A DNA stretch of 64,000 nt from Betaproteobacteria bacterium. Lineage in GTDB: Bacteria; Pseudomonadota; Gammaproteobacteria; Burkholderiales; UBA3065. Shown piece by piece: positions 1 through 9,050 of the stretch (its first letter is position 1; each line of letters starts with the position of its first letter). The notes below the pieces were generated by a model. That model worked only from the letters and a program-made list of their open reading frames with translations, was not told the DNA's origin and did no database searches. The translations under genes were made by a program, and so were the position numbers. The stretch lies in NCBI GenBank assembly GCA_027490755.1, contig JAIXXL010000004.1, forward strand, positions 107,644 through 171,643, in the 5' to 3' direction.

Positions 1-696
1 TCAGTGGGCGTGCTGGTGTTGGGTGCCGTCGGCGTCCGCCGGCGGTGGCGTTGCAGCAGGGTTGGCCGGGCTCTGAGGGTGGACATGACCGTGGTGATAG
101 CCACCGCCCTGGCCATGTGGCGCCAGCACATCGAGTGTGGCCGCAGGGAAGGCCGGCTTCGGTCCGCCATCGGTTGCCACACCTGACCAGTCGTTGGCCC
201 CGGTCTGGCAGGTCTGCAGCACCCGGAAATGCAGCCGCCCCGGCTTGGCCACGAATAGCATCATGCCGAACTCGTCGTACTGCTCGTCGGGCAGCGGGCC
301 GCCGGTCCAGGTGACCCGGCGGATGCCCTCGGTCTTCTGCTTGCCGTGCACCATGGCCGGCTCGGACAACGGGCCCGTCTCGTAGGTCAGGGTCCAGCCT
401 GGCTTGGGTTGCGGCCTGGCCACCGGGACGCCGTCCGGAATGTCGACCTGCACCGAGACCGTGGCCGAGCCCGCGCAACCGTGGCCGACCATGAACTGGG
501 CGCGGTGGTAACTACCCGCCAGCGCGACCTTCTGGGCGAGGACGACGTGGGCGGACGCCGCCGGGCTCAGCGCCAGCAGGCTCGCGATCAGCAGAGGACG
601 CGCCAGTCGCCATGTTTCCTGGCCAAGCGTGCGTGGCCAGGCGGCGGGATGGCGGTGCTGCAGGAATAGGGTTTCAAGGCGCATGGTCTGCTCCAT
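1..696 (-). CDS. YcnI/DUF1775-like secreted copper-binding protein
   Basis: A 231-residue exported protein. An N-terminal hydrophobic segment ends in Ala-Ser-Ala, so the mature chain would begin with His-Val-Val, which is the metal-binding histidine start typical of YcnI (DUF1775) proteins. The family core is visible as a VGHGCAGSATVSVQVDIP stretch. YcnI proteins bind Cu(II) in the periplasm or at the cell surface. The C-terminus carries a His-rich tail (HHGHVHP and HQHAH), an additional likely metal-binding element (inference). The start codon shares one base with the stop of the upstream TonB receptor gene (TGATG), which implies translational coupling; an in-frame ATG five codons in is an alternative start. 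The stop codon lies at the very edge of the window, so the gene is complete. Confidence 0.85.
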   Translation of the reverse strand: MEQTMRLETLFLQHRHPAAWPRTLGQETWRLARPLLIASLLALSPAASAHVVLAQKVALAGSYHRAQFMVGHGCAGSATVSVQVDIPDGVPVARPQPKPGWTLTYETGPLSEPAMVHGKQKTEGIRRVTWTGGPLPDEQYDEFGMMLFVAKPGRLHFRVLQTCQTGANDWSGVATDGGPKPAFPAATLDVLAPHGQGGGYHHGHVHPQSPANPAATPPPADADGTQHQHAH

Positions 697-2816
697 CAGG
701 GCTTGGGACGGTATTCGATGCCAGCGTAGACGGTGATGCCGTCGCCGGGCAGGAACTGTGCATGCTGGGTGCCCGGAGGCCCTGGCGGCGCGATGCGTGC
801 GTCGCGCAGGACCCCGGTGGTGACGATGTGCTCGCGGTCGAGCAGGTTCCGCCCCTCGACGAACCAGCCCCAGCCACTCTCCGGTCGCTGGCCGATGCGC
901 AGGTTGACCAACGCATAGCCGGGTGAATCGAGGGTGTTGGCGTGGTCAACCCAGCTGCGCGTCGCCACCTGCAGGGCCGGCGCGATGTACCAGCTGCCGG
1001 GGCCGCTCCAGCGCAATTCGGTGATGCCGAAAGCCTTCGGCAGGCCGGCGATGCGCTTGTCGCCGTACTCGGCGTCGCCGTCGAAGCGGAAGTCGTTGAG
1101 CGTGGCGGTGGTCGACCATGTCCAGTTGCCGCGGATCAGCCGCACACCAGCCTCGATGCCCTGGTGGATGGTCTTGTCGGCATTCACCGTGGCGGTAGAT
1201 GCCGGCTGGTTGGGCAGGCCGACTGCCAGCAGCTCGTTGCGCAGCTCGGCACGGTAGACGGCCAGGTCCCAACCGAGTTGGTGCGCACCAAGATGCACAT
1301 GCCCGCGCGTACCCAGCTCGAGGGTCTGCGCGCGCTGGGCGCGGTTGGCCAGCAACGCGGCGGAGGCACCGCTGCCCAGCACGTTGCTGGACTCGGACAG
1401 GCTAGGTGGCTCGAAGCTGCCGGACCAGTTGGCAAACACTTCTGTGTCGTCGCTCAACGCGTAGCGCGCCCCCAGTCGTGGGCTGACGCGGTCGAAACGC
1501 AGGCGGATGCTGTCATCGGCCGGTGCCGCATCGGCAAGAAAGAGATCCCGCCGCTCGCGCACCGAGCGCGTCCAGTGCCCGCCCGCCACCAGCGTGAGCG
1601 CGCCAGTGGCCTGCCAGTGGTTCTCGGCGAACAGCCCCATGTTGTCCGAGTCGAGGGTCTGGTTGCCGGTGGGCGCCCCGCGCCGACCACCCGCATTCAC
1701 GAATGCACGGTCGTTGACGAAGCCGCGGTTGGCCAATGCGCCGACCACGATCCGGTTGGGCCGGCCGAGCAGGTGCCCGTTGTGGCCCAGACGCAGTTGC
1801 ATGCCGTAGTCGGTCGAGTCCTGGTCGATGACCTGGAAGATCGGGTGGGACAGTTGCTTGACGCTGCCGTAGGTCACCAGCTCGAGGTCGGTGGCGGTGC
1901 TGACCTGCCAGGTGGTGCGGTTGGCGAGGCGCCACAACTGGAAGTCGCGCTTCTGGTCGCCGGTGATGTTGGCCGGGTTGGCCTGCCGCGGGTCGGCGCG
2001 GAACTGGGCACGGGTCAGGCTGCCCGGCAACTCGCTCTCGGTGTTCACCCCGGCAAAGAAGAAGCGCGTGCGCAGCCCGCCGCCAAAGTCGTGACCCAGG
2101 TTGGCGAACACACGCTGGGTGTTCTGCTCGGCGTGGTCGCGGTAGCCGCGCTGGAAGAACTGGCTGCCGCTGATGAAGGCGTCGCTGTCACCCCACCGGA
2201 AGCCGATGCCGGCCGACGCACGCGAGTAGCCGTAGCTGCCGGCCTCGACGCGGGCGTGCACGCCCGGCGCGTCGCGGCCGCTGAGGCTGACGAAGTTGAT
2301 CGCGCCGCCCAGCGTGGTGGCGCCGAACGGGGTGGCGTTGGCGCCACGGTAGACCTCGACGTAGCGCGTCGCCAGCGGCTCGACGGCCTGCATGTCGAAG
2401 CCGCCGTCGGCAAGGTTGATCGGCACGCCGTCCTGCAGCAGCAGCAACCCGCGGCCGTGGAAGGTACGTTGCAGCCCGGAGCCGCGGATCGAGATGCGCG
2501 CCTCCTCGGCACCAAAGCGCGACTCGGCGAACACGCCGGGGCTGCCACGCAGGGCATCGGCCAGCGTCGAGGCGCGGCCGTCGCGGATGCGCTCGGCGTC
2601 GATGATGTCGACCCCGCCTGGCGTCTGCTGGATGCGCACGCGCGCAGTCTCGATGTCGGGCAGCGTGAAGTCGATGCGTGGCGCGCTCACGCTTACGGTG
2701 TCGGCCATGTGTTCGGCCAGCGCACCCTGCGTGGCTAGCGCGAGGACCAAGCAGGCCGCGATGGCCAGGCGCCTCGAGAGCGGCGGGCCGCTGGCGGGTA
2801 TGTGTGGGCGATGCAT
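696..2816 (-). CDS. TonB-dependent outer-membrane receptor
   Basis: A 706-residue outer-membrane receptor with a signal peptide (about residues 1-34), a plug domain (about 50-180, with GVDIIDAERIRDG and the RGANATPFGATTLGGAINFVS plug end) and a 22-strand-type beta barrel. It resembles the FecA/COG4772 branch, which moves siderophores or other metal chelates using TonB energy. The ligand cannot be read from the sequence. Its neighbours (DUF1775 and DUF2946) make a metal ligand such as copper or a copper chelate likely, but this is inference. The last strand ends with Tyr-Arg-Pro-Lys-Pro instead of the common terminal aromatic. A purine-rich AGGGAAG precedes the ATG. The downstream gene overlaps its stop by one base. 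Confidence 0.9.
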   Translation of the reverse strand: MHRPHIPASGPPLSRRLAIAACLVLALATQGALAEHMADTVSVSAPRIDFTLPDIETARVRIQQTPGGVDIIDAERIRDGRASTLADALRGSPGVFAESRFGAEEARISIRGSGLQRTFHGRGLLLLQDGVPINLADGGFDMQAVEPLATRYVEVYRGANATPFGATTLGGAINFVSLSGRDAPGVHARVEAGSYGYSRASAGIGFRWGDSDAFISGSQFFQRGYRDHAEQNTQRVFANLGHDFGGGLRTRFFFAGVNTESELPGSLTRAQFRADPRQANPANITGDQKRDFQLWRLANRTTWQVSTATDLELVTYGSVKQLSHPIFQVIDQDSTDYGMQLRLGHNGHLLGRPNRIVVGALANRGFVNDRAFVNAGGRRGAPTGNQTLDSDNMGLFAENHWQATGALTLVAGGHWTRSVRERRDLFLADAAPADDSIRLRFDRVSPRLGARYALSDDTEVFANWSGSFEPPSLSESSNVLGSGASAALLANRAQRAQTLELGTRGHVHLGAHQLGWDLAVYRAELRNELLAVGLPNQPASTATVNADKTIHQGIEAGVRLIRGNWTWSTTATLNDFRFDGDAEYGDKRIAGLPKAFGITELRWSGPGSWYIAPALQVATRSWVDHANTLDSPGYALVNLRIGQRPESGWGWFVEGRNLLDREHIVTTGVLRDARIAPPGPPGTQHAQFLPGDGITVYAGIEYRPKP

Positions 2817-2903
2817 CTTCCCTGACTCCTGGGGACGGCACGGTGCCGTCCGTCGATGGCTGGTGCCACTCCGCTCAGGCGCGGTGGTGGCGGCTCGAGA
2901 GGG

Positions 2904-3281
2904 TCAGGAGATGGGCGGGGCGCGTGGCGGGTGGGCGCGCGGCGGTGCGCGGGATGGCGGTGCGTCGGCCGCCGCCGCTGTCACCGGTGACTCGTTAAGT
3001 ACCGGTACGGCGATGCCGGACGAGGCCGCCGGCACCTCGACCGCCTGCTGCGCCAGTGTGCACAGCTGGCAGTGCGGGACGAATGCTTTGCCGTCGCCGG
3101 CGTCGGCCGCCTTGTTGACCGAGCAGATGATCGCGCCCGGCACACCCGGGTCGATGCGGGTCATCGCCTGTGCGGCGACCGGAGCCACAAGCAGCGCGAC
3201 CCATGCCAGAACCGCCAACAGCGCCCCGGCCAGCGGGCGGCGGCGCAGCAGGTGCAGCGAGGGGGCGTTTGTCTTGGACAT
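2904..3281 (-). CDS. DUF2946 family protein
   Basis: A 125-residue protein with a basic N-terminus, one hydrophobic segment (about residues 15-38; signal anchor or signal peptide) and the HCQLC motif characteristic of DUF2946. The C-terminal 30 residues are rich in Pro, Ala and Arg. The family has no firmly assigned function but is often found beside TonB receptors and copper-handling proteins; the paired Cys and His could bind a metal. It lies 87 bases upstream of the TonB receptor on the same strand and is probably co-transcribed with it and the DUF1775 gene. Confidence 0.75.
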   Translation of the reverse strand: MSKTNAPSLHLLRRRPLAGALLAVLAWVALLVAPVAAQAMTRIDPGVPGAIICSVNKAADAGDGKAFVPHCQLCTLAQQAVEVPAASSGIAVPVLNESPVTAAAADAPPSRAPPRAHPPRAPPIS

Positions 3282-3345
3282 CGTCCAGAAGCCTAACCCT
3301 GCAACTGGCGTGGCGCAAGTTCGCCGCGCCCGACCGCACTACCTG

Positions 3346-4200
3346 CTACACCCCGAAGTACTTGGCCTGGGGGTGGTGCGAAACGATCGCGGTGGTGCTG
3401 TCCTCGGGCCACAGCTGGTCCTCGTCGCCCAGCACCACACCGATGCGGTCGGCGTCGAGCAGCATCAGGATCTTGTCCTGATCGGCCAGGTTGGGGCACG
3501 CGGGGTAGCCGAACGAGTAGCGGCTGCCACGGTAGTCCTGCTTGATGAGCGACTCGAGGTCGCGCGACTCCTCGCTCTGGAAGCCCAGCTCGACGCGGAT
3601 GCGCTTGTGCACCCACTCGGCCAGCGCCTCGGCGCCTTCTGCATTCAAGCCGTGCCAGTAAAGGTACTCCTGGTAGGCGTCCTTGACGAACAGGTCCCGC
3701 GCAAAGTCCGACGCGCGCTGCCCCACCGTCACCAGCTGGAAGGCGACGACGTCGCGTTGCCCGGACTCGACGCTGCGGAAGAAGTCGCTGATGCACAGCC
3801 GCCGCTCGGTGGTCTGGCGCGGGAACGGGAAACGGCAAAGCTCCTCGCTGCTGTCGGGCGCGGCATAGATGACCAGCTCGTCGCCCACGGCATTGCAGGA
3901 GAAGTAGCCATAGATAGCCTTGGGCTCCAGCACATTCTTCTCTTCCGACTCGGCGACCAGCCGCCGCAGGATCGGCTCGCAGTGCTCGCGCGCGTAGTCC
4001 TTGTACTCCTCGACCCGGCGCCCCTGCGGCTTGAAGCCCCACTGGAACTTGTAGAGCGTGGTGCGGTTCATGTACGGCAGCAGTGCCTTGAGCGGGATCT
4101 GCTCGATACAACGCGTGCCCCAGAACGGCGGCACGGGAACCGGGTTGTCGGCGGCGACGACAGGTGAGCGGGTGGCGGGAAGGTGGGTGCTGTCGGACAT
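3346..4200 (-). CDS. Stand-alone MetH activation (AdoMet-binding) domain
   Basis: A 284-residue protein that matches only the C-terminal reactivation domain of B12-dependent methionine synthase. The diagnostic AdoMet-binding stretch RYSFGYPACPNLADQ is at about residues 229-243, and a YGYFSCNAVGDELVIY segment near 100-115 corresponds to the family's GLFPANRVGDDIEIY. In full-length MetH this domain binds AdoMet and a flavodoxin-type reductant to remethylate inactive cob(II)alamin. Here it is free-standing. The only MetH in the window (17249-19870) ends after its B12-binding domain, so the two probably work together in trans. The terminal SHHPQAKYFGV also matches MetH C-termini. No homocysteine, folate or cobalamin domains are present in this gene. 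Confidence 0.88.
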   Translation of the reverse strand: MSDSTHLPATRSPVVAADNPVPVPPFWGTRCIEQIPLKALLPYMNRTTLYKFQWGFKPQGRRVEEYKDYAREHCEPILRRLVAESEEKNVLEPKAIYGYFSCNAVGDELVIYAAPDSSEELCRFPFPRQTTERRLCISDFFRSVESGQRDVVAFQLVTVGQRASDFARDLFVKDAYQEYLYWHGLNAEGAEALAEWVHKRIRVELGFQSEESRDLESLIKQDYRGSRYSFGYPACPNLADQDKILMLLDADRIGVVLGDEDQLWPEDSTTAIVSHHPQAKYFGV

Positions 4201-4281
4201 GGGGCTGTGGCTTGGTCGGCTACGCAGACGGGTCTGCGGCGTTATGCGGGGTCAGACTATAGCCGAGAGCGCGGCGCGGGC

Positions 4282-5571
4282 TCAGCCGGCAGTAGCATCC
4301 CGGCCCGGCTCGCCGATCACCGGCGCCAGGCGCAGCAGCAGCAGCGCGGTGAGGGCCTTGAGCACGATCGGTGTGAAGGCGTAGACGGCAGTCAGCGCGG
4401 CCAGCCCCGCAGGCTCGCGCTGGCCGGCGTGAAAGCCGAGCGCCTCGATCAGCGGCAGCGCAAAGCCGGCGGCGATGGCGAGGCTGAGCTTGTTCATCAG
4501 CGTCCACCAGCCCAGGCAGGCGCCGGCGCGCTCGCTGCCGGGCGGGTCCGAAGCCAGCAGCGCCGCCAGCCACGCCGCCGGCACCACCAGCTCCGCGCCC
4601 AGCGCCAGCCCTGCCACCACGCACAGCACAAAGTAGGGCCCGGTCTGCCCCGGGCCGAGGAAGGGCGCGATGAGGAAGGCCGCGACCGTCATCACCAGGC
4701 CGGCGAACCAGCTGCGGGCAAAGCCGATGCGCCGAGCCACCGCCGTCCACACCGGCAGCGAGGCCACCGCGCACAGAAAGTAGGCGCCGAAGAACTGCTC
4801 CTGCATCGCCTCGGCCTGCAGCACATCGGCGATGTAGAAGGCGCCGAGCGTGGCGGCCACGGCGGTGGCGATGGCGCTGATGGCGAACAGCGTCAGCAGC
4901 GCGCGGAAACGCGGCTCGCCCACCGCCGCCCGCAGCTGCGCGAACACCGGCACCTGCACCGGCTCACGATGCAGCACCGGCAGCGGCGCCCACACCAATG
5001 CAGTCAGCGCACCGAGTCCGATCAGCGGCCACACCACCCAGACCATGGCGTACAGGCCCTCGCCCAGGTTGTCGGCGAGGGTGGTCGGCAACACCGATGC
5101 GGCGACGATGCCGACCAGGATGAAGAACTCGCGCAATGCCACACCCTGGGTGCGTGCCGGCTCGCTGATGTCGGCATCCGCCAGCCAGGCCTGGTAGGCG
5201 ATGGTCGCCACCGAGTAACCCAGCGTCACCAGCGCCAGGGTGCCGGCCAGCCAGCCGACGCCGGAGCCCTCGGGCGGCTGGAACAGGCCGGTGAAGCCGA
5301 CGCCGAGCAACACCAGCGCAGCGGCGATGACCGGGCGGCGCGGCACGCGGTCGGTCCACGCGCCGATGAAGGGGTCGACGAAGGCGTCGAGCAGACGCAG
5401 CGCCAGCAGCAAGCCACCCAGCAGCCCCAGCGAGAGGCCGGCGTGCTCGGCGTAGAACCTTGGCACGTGGATGTAGATGGGCAGCGCCGCGAAGGCCAGC
5501 GGTGTGCCGAGCAGCCCGAAAGCGGCGAGGCGCAGCGTGCCGGGGTGAGTGCGCGGCGCGGCCTCGCTCAC
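4282..5571 (-). CDS. MFS_2 (MelB-like) transporter of the fatty-acid cluster
   Basis: A 429-residue integral membrane carrier with about 12 hydrophobic segments. Near residue 60 it has DAFVDPFIGAWTDR, which matches the D-x3-D-P-x2-G motif of the GPH/MelB branch (MFS_2). The GTG start at 5571 overlaps the stop of the CFA-synthase gene as GTGA, which is why I chose it over longer in-frame starts. MFS_2 proteins in cfa/FAD-oxidoreductase/DUF1365 clusters occur in several proteobacteria, and the substrate is unknown. Lipid or lysolipid movement is conceivable given the neighbours (inference). It is the last gene of the minus-strand cluster. Confidence 0.82.
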   Translation of the reverse strand: MSEAAPRTHPGTLRLAAFGLLGTPLAFAALPIYIHVPRFYAEHAGLSLGLLGGLLLALRLLDAFVDPFIGAWTDRVPRRPVIAAALVLLGVGFTGLFQPPEGSGVGWLAGTLALVTLGYSVATIAYQAWLADADISEPARTQGVALREFFILVGIVAASVLPTTLADNLGEGLYAMVWVVWPLIGLGALTALVWAPLPVLHREPVQVPVFAQLRAAVGEPRFRALLTLFAISAIATAVAATLGAFYIADVLQAEAMQEQFFGAYFLCAVASLPVWTAVARRIGFARSWFAGLVMTVAAFLIAPFLGPGQTGPYFVLCVVAGLALGAELVVPAAWLAALLASDPPGSERAGACLGWWTLMNKLSLAIAAGFALPLIEALGFHAGQREPAGLAALTAVYAFTPIVLKALTALLLLRLAPVIGEPGRDATAG

Positions 5572-6791
5572 GCGTGGACCAGCTCGAACTGGTGGACGTC
5601 GATCGAGCCGGCGGTGAAACCGGCGTCGCAGTAAGCCAGGTAGAAGCGCCACATGCGGCAGAAGCGCTCGTCGTAGCCCATGCCCAGAACGGTGTCGTGC
5701 ACGTCGATGAAGCGCCGGTCCCACTCGGCCAGCGTGCGGGCGTAGTCACGGCCGAAGGCGAGATCGCCGTCGACGCGCAGCCCGGCGTTACCCGCCAGCC
5801 GCGCGAACACCTCCGGCGAGGGCAGCTTGCCGCCCGGGAAGATGTAGCGCTGGATGAAGTCGGTGCCCTTGCGGTAGGCCGGGAAGAGGTCGTCGCGGAT
5901 GGTGATGGTCTGCACCACGGCACGGCCGCCCGGCTTGAGGCAGCGCGCAACCTGCGCGAAGTAGGAGGGCCAGTAGGCCTCGCCGACCGCCTCGAACATC
6001 TCGCAGGAGACGACGCGGTCGAAGGTCTCGGTCACATCCCGGTAGTCGCGCAGCTCGAAGGTGGCGCGGTCGGCCCAGCCGCCCGCCTCGGCCCGCGCCT
6101 GCGCGAAGGCCAGCTGCGCTGGCGACAGGGTGATGCCGTGCACGTGCGCGCCGAACTCGGTGGCGGCGATCTCCGCCAGCCCGCCCCAGCCGCAGCCGAT
6201 CTCGAGCACACGCTCGCCGGCCTTGACCCCGGCACGCTCCAGCATGCGCCGCACCTTGGCCCGCTGCGCCTGCTCCAGGTCGATGTCAGCATCGCCGCTC
6301 GCGATTCCGGCATACAGCGCCGACGAGTAGGTCATGGTCGGGTCGAGCCACAGCTTGTAGAAGTCGTTGCCGAGGTCGTAGTGCGCCTCGATGTTCTTCT
6401 TGGCGCCGCGCCGGGTGTTGGCGCGGAACAGCGTCCACAGCTTGTGACCGACCAGATAAAGCACATGCCCGTGCAAGCCGCGGGCGATGGTGTCGCGGTC
6501 CTGCGCCAGCAGGGTCAGCAGCGCGGCGAGCCTGTCGACGGTCAGGCGGCCATCCATCCAGCACTGGGCGAAGCCGATGTCGCCGTAGGCCAGCGTGTGG
6601 CTGAACACCGACTCGTCGAGGATGCGCAAGTGGGCGACCGGGCTGCCGGGGCCGAAGTCGCGCGTCTGGCCGCCGGGGAAAGTGACGCGCAGCCCGCCGG
6701 CGCGAAGCCCCTCGAGCAGCTCCACGAAGATCCGCTGCGCACGCGAGGTGGGCGCGGCGGCGAGTTCGGTGGCGGGGCGGGTGATGCTCAT
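5568..6791 (-). CDS. Cyclopropane-fatty-acid-phospholipid synthase family methyltransferase
   Basis: A 407-residue AdoMet-dependent methyltransferase of the CFA synthase (Mycolic_acid_C) family. These enzymes transfer a methyl group to the double bond of unsaturated acyl chains in membrane phospholipids. An N-terminal domain (about 1-110) is followed by the Rossmann-like fold with the AdoMet-binding motif VLEIGCGWGGLAE near residue 190. HYDLGNDFYKLWLD and MTYSSALY upstream of it are family hallmarks. The ATG at 6791 was chosen because it follows the end of the DUF1365 gene and is preceded by GGAGACC. Clusters of this type may make methylated or further modified fatty acids rather than plain cyclopropane acids, because partner oxidoreductase genes are present (inference). 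Confidence 0.9.
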   Translation of the reverse strand: MSITRPATELAAAPTSRAQRIFVELLEGLRAGGLRVTFPGGQTRDFGPGSPVAHLRILDESVFSHTLAYGDIGFAQCWMDGRLTVDRLAALLTLLAQDRDTIARGLHGHVLYLVGHKLWTLFRANTRRGAKKNIEAHYDLGNDFYKLWLDPTMTYSSALYAGIASGDADIDLEQAQRAKVRRMLERAGVKAGERVLEIGCGWGGLAEIAATEFGAHVHGITLSPAQLAFAQARAEAGGWADRATFELRDYRDVTETFDRVVSCEMFEAVGEAYWPSYFAQVARCLKPGGRAVVQTITIRDDLFPAYRKGTDFIQRYIFPGGKLPSPEVFARLAGNAGLRVDGDLAFGRDYARTLAEWDRRFIDVHDTVLGMGYDERFCRMWRFYLAYCDAGFTAGSIDVHQFELVHA

Positions 6792-6814
6792 CGGAAGGTC
6801 TCCGTAGGTCTTGT

Positions 6815-7594
6815 TCAGGTGGTGCGTTCGCGCGGGGCCGGCGGCTTGCGGTGGAAGTTCGCACCACGCAGCCACAGGCGCAAGGCCTGCCAGTGGATGC
6901 GCCAGACGATGCCCAGCGTGAGCAGGGGGAACCCTAGCAGCCAGCGGCGCACACCGGCCCCATCGAGCGGCTCCAGCCGGCCGCCGATGCGTGTGGCCAG
7001 CTGCAGCGCGCCCTTGTCCCAGTAGTCGATGCAGACAGCGCTGAGCCCATCGCGCTGGTCGAAGCGGAAGCGGTACTCGCCGCTGACCGGAAAGAAGGGT
7101 GAGACGTGGAACACCTTGTCGGCCGGCAATTCCTCGTCGGCGCTGATGGGGCCGAGGTCGCTCCGCACGACCCAGTAGTTGTGGCCCTCGCCGAAGGTGT
7201 TGTTGACCTCAGCCAGAACCGCCCGCAGGCGCCCCTCGCGGTCGTGACACAACCAGAAGCTGACGGGGTTGAAGACGAAGCCGAACACGCGCGGGCAAGT
7301 CTGCAGCACCACCTCGCCGTCGCACACATCGGCCAGACCACGCTGCCGCAGCAGGTCGCGGAACCAGGGCAGCAGTGGCGAGCCATCGCGCGGGCCGTGG
7401 TCACGCCCATGCAGACCGAGCAGCGCGGGCCGGTCGATGCCGAGGCCGGGTACGCGCAGCGTGGCCCACTGCGACAGCGGCACGCGGATGAAGCGCACCG
7501 GGTAGGTGAAACGGTGCAGCCACGGCAGGCTGCGCTCATGCATCACGGCGCCGGCACCGATCGACGGCGCTAGCCGCAGCGACGGGGTGCTCAC
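6815..7594 (-). CDS. DUF1365 family protein
   Basis: A 259-residue DUF1365 (COG3496) protein with the typical opening HERSLPWLHRFTYPVRFI, the central CPRVFGFVFNPVSFWLCHD and EVNNTFGEGHNYWV, and a late KVFHVSPFFPV motif. The function is not established. The family almost always sits between a COG2907 FAD protein and a CFA-like methyltransferase, as it does here, so a role in acyl-chain modification is likely (inference). The GTG start overlaps the stop of the FAD gene as GTGA, showing translational coupling. One hydrophobic stretch near residue 225 may associate it with the membrane. Confidence 0.88.
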   Translation of the reverse strand: MSTPSLRLAPSIGAGAVMHERSLPWLHRFTYPVRFIRVPLSQWATLRVPGLGIDRPALLGLHGRDHGPRDGSPLLPWFRDLLRQRGLADVCDGEVVLQTCPRVFGFVFNPVSFWLCHDREGRLRAVLAEVNNTFGEGHNYWVVRSDLGPISADEELPADKVFHVSPFFPVSGEYRFRFDQRDGLSAVCIDYWDKGALQLATRIGGRLEPLDGAGVRRWLLGFPLLTLGIVWRIHWQALRLWLRGANFHRKPPAPRERTT

Positions 7595-8949
7595 GGCCGG
7601 GGCGCAGCAGCGCCGGCAGCAGCAGCCCACGGCGGCGAGATGCCGAAACCGCGCGCGACGTTGACCGCCGAACGCAGACCATCCTCGTGGAAGCCGTAGC
7701 CGGTCCAGGCGCCAGCGAACCAGATGCGGTCGCACCCCTGGATGGCCGGCAGTCGCTCCTGTGCGCGCACCGCGGCGGTATCGAATACCGGATGCGAGTA
7801 GTGGATCTCGCGCCAGGTCAGCGCCGGGTCCGGCTCGCGGAACGGGTTGAGCGTGACCACGACCGGGCGCTGGAACGGCAGCGGTTGCAGCATGTTGATG
7901 AGGTAGCTCACCGCCACCGGCGCCTCGCCACCGGCGTCGGTCGACGCCCCGCTGCCGGCCAGGTAGTTCCACGCCGACCACACCTTGCGGCGGCGCGGCA
8001 ACAGCGCAGGGTCGGAGTGCAGCAGCGCGCGGTTGGGCTGGTAGCGCACGGCCGACAGAACGGCGCGCTCGTCCTCGGTGGCCTCCTCGCCGAGGATGGC
8101 CAGCGCCTGGTCCGAGTGGCAGGCCATGACCACCGCGTCGAAGGTCTCCTGGAAGCCGGGCCCGACCAGTTCCACCCCTTGCCGCAGGCGACGCACGGCG
8201 GCCACCGGACTGCCGGCACGCACCTCGGCGATGTCGCGGTGCATGCGCTGCAGGTAATTGCGGGCGCCGCCGCGGACAGTGAGCCACTGCGGGCGGCCCT
8301 CGACCTGCAGGAGGTGGTGGTTGTGGCAGAACTGAACGAAGCTGCGCAGCGGAAACGCCAGCATGGTGGCCTTGGGGCAGGACCATATCGAGGCCGCCAT
8401 CGGCAGCAGGTAGAGGTCGCGCAGACCTTCCCCGTAGCCGCGATCGTCGAGGAACTCGCCCAGCGTCATGTCGGGGAATTCGCTGGTCAAGGCCATCAGC
8501 GTGGTCTCGCGGTTGAAGCGCAGGATGTCGCGCAGCATCCGCAGGAACGCGGGCTTCAAGAGGTTGCCGGGCTGGGCGAACACGGTTGAGAGGTCGGTGC
8601 CGGACCACTCGAGGTCGGGTTCGTCGCGCGAGAACGAGAAGCCCATCGTGGTCTCGGCGATGTCGATGCCGAGGTGGCCGAACAGCCCGCACAGGTTCGG
8701 GTAGGTGGTGCGGTTGAAGACGAGGAAACCCGTATCGACCGGCCAGGAGAGCCCGTCGAGGGTGAGGTCGATGGTGTGTGTATGGCCGCCGGTGCGGCCC
8801 TCGGCCTCGAACAGCGTGACGTGGTGCTGGCGCGACAGCAGCCACGCCGCGCCGGTGCCCGAGATGCCGCTGCCGATCACGCCGATGCGCAGGCGGCCAG
8901 CGCTAGCCGGTGTCGGCGCGGGGGGGCGGGGCGGGTTGGGGATGCTCAT
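7591..8949 (-). CDS. FAD-dependent amine-oxidase-like oxidoreductase (COG2907)
   Basis: A 452-residue flavoprotein. It opens, after a Pro-rich leader, with an FAD-binding Rossmann motif RIGVIGSGISGTGAAWLL and the downstream LFEAEGRTGGHTHT, both typical of the NAD(P)-binding amine oxidase fold of COG2907. The C-terminus has the usual IWFAGAWTGYGFHEDGLRSA FAD-contacting segment. Members of this group cluster with DUF1365 and CFA-synthase genes; a desaturase or oxidase role on modified acyl chains has been proposed for relatives. It is the first gene of the four-gene overlapping run ending with the MFS carrier. Confidence 0.88.
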   Translation of the reverse strand: MSIPNPPRPPAPTPASAGRLRIGVIGSGISGTGAAWLLSRQHHVTLFEAEGRTGGHTHTIDLTLDGLSWPVDTGFLVFNRTTYPNLCGLFGHLGIDIAETTMGFSFSRDEPDLEWSGTDLSTVFAQPGNLLKPAFLRMLRDILRFNRETTLMALTSEFPDMTLGEFLDDRGYGEGLRDLYLLPMAASIWSCPKATMLAFPLRSFVQFCHNHHLLQVEGRPQWLTVRGGARNYLQRMHRDIAEVRAGSPVAAVRRLRQGVELVGPGFQETFDAVVMACHSDQALAILGEEATEDERAVLSAVRYQPNRALLHSDPALLPRRRKVWSAWNYLAGSGASTDAGGEAPVAVSYLINMLQPLPFQRPVVVTLNPFREPDPALTWREIHYSHPVFDTAAVRAQERLPAIQGCDRIWFAGAWTGYGFHEDGLRSAVNVARGFGISPPWAAAAGAAAPRP

Positions 8950-9050
8950 GCTCGGGTGCGAAGAAACGCCGCGGCCCTTGCCGACAGCTTCAGCCCGGAT
9001 GATGCCTCAAAGTGTGCGCGCTGGGCCCGCCCCGCGGCCCCTCGCGCGAC

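Noticed and set aside
942..2738. Long open frame on the plus strand opposite the TonB receptor gene
   Set aside because: High GC leaves long stop-free shadows. The translation has no family features and the minus-strand frame is a clear receptor.
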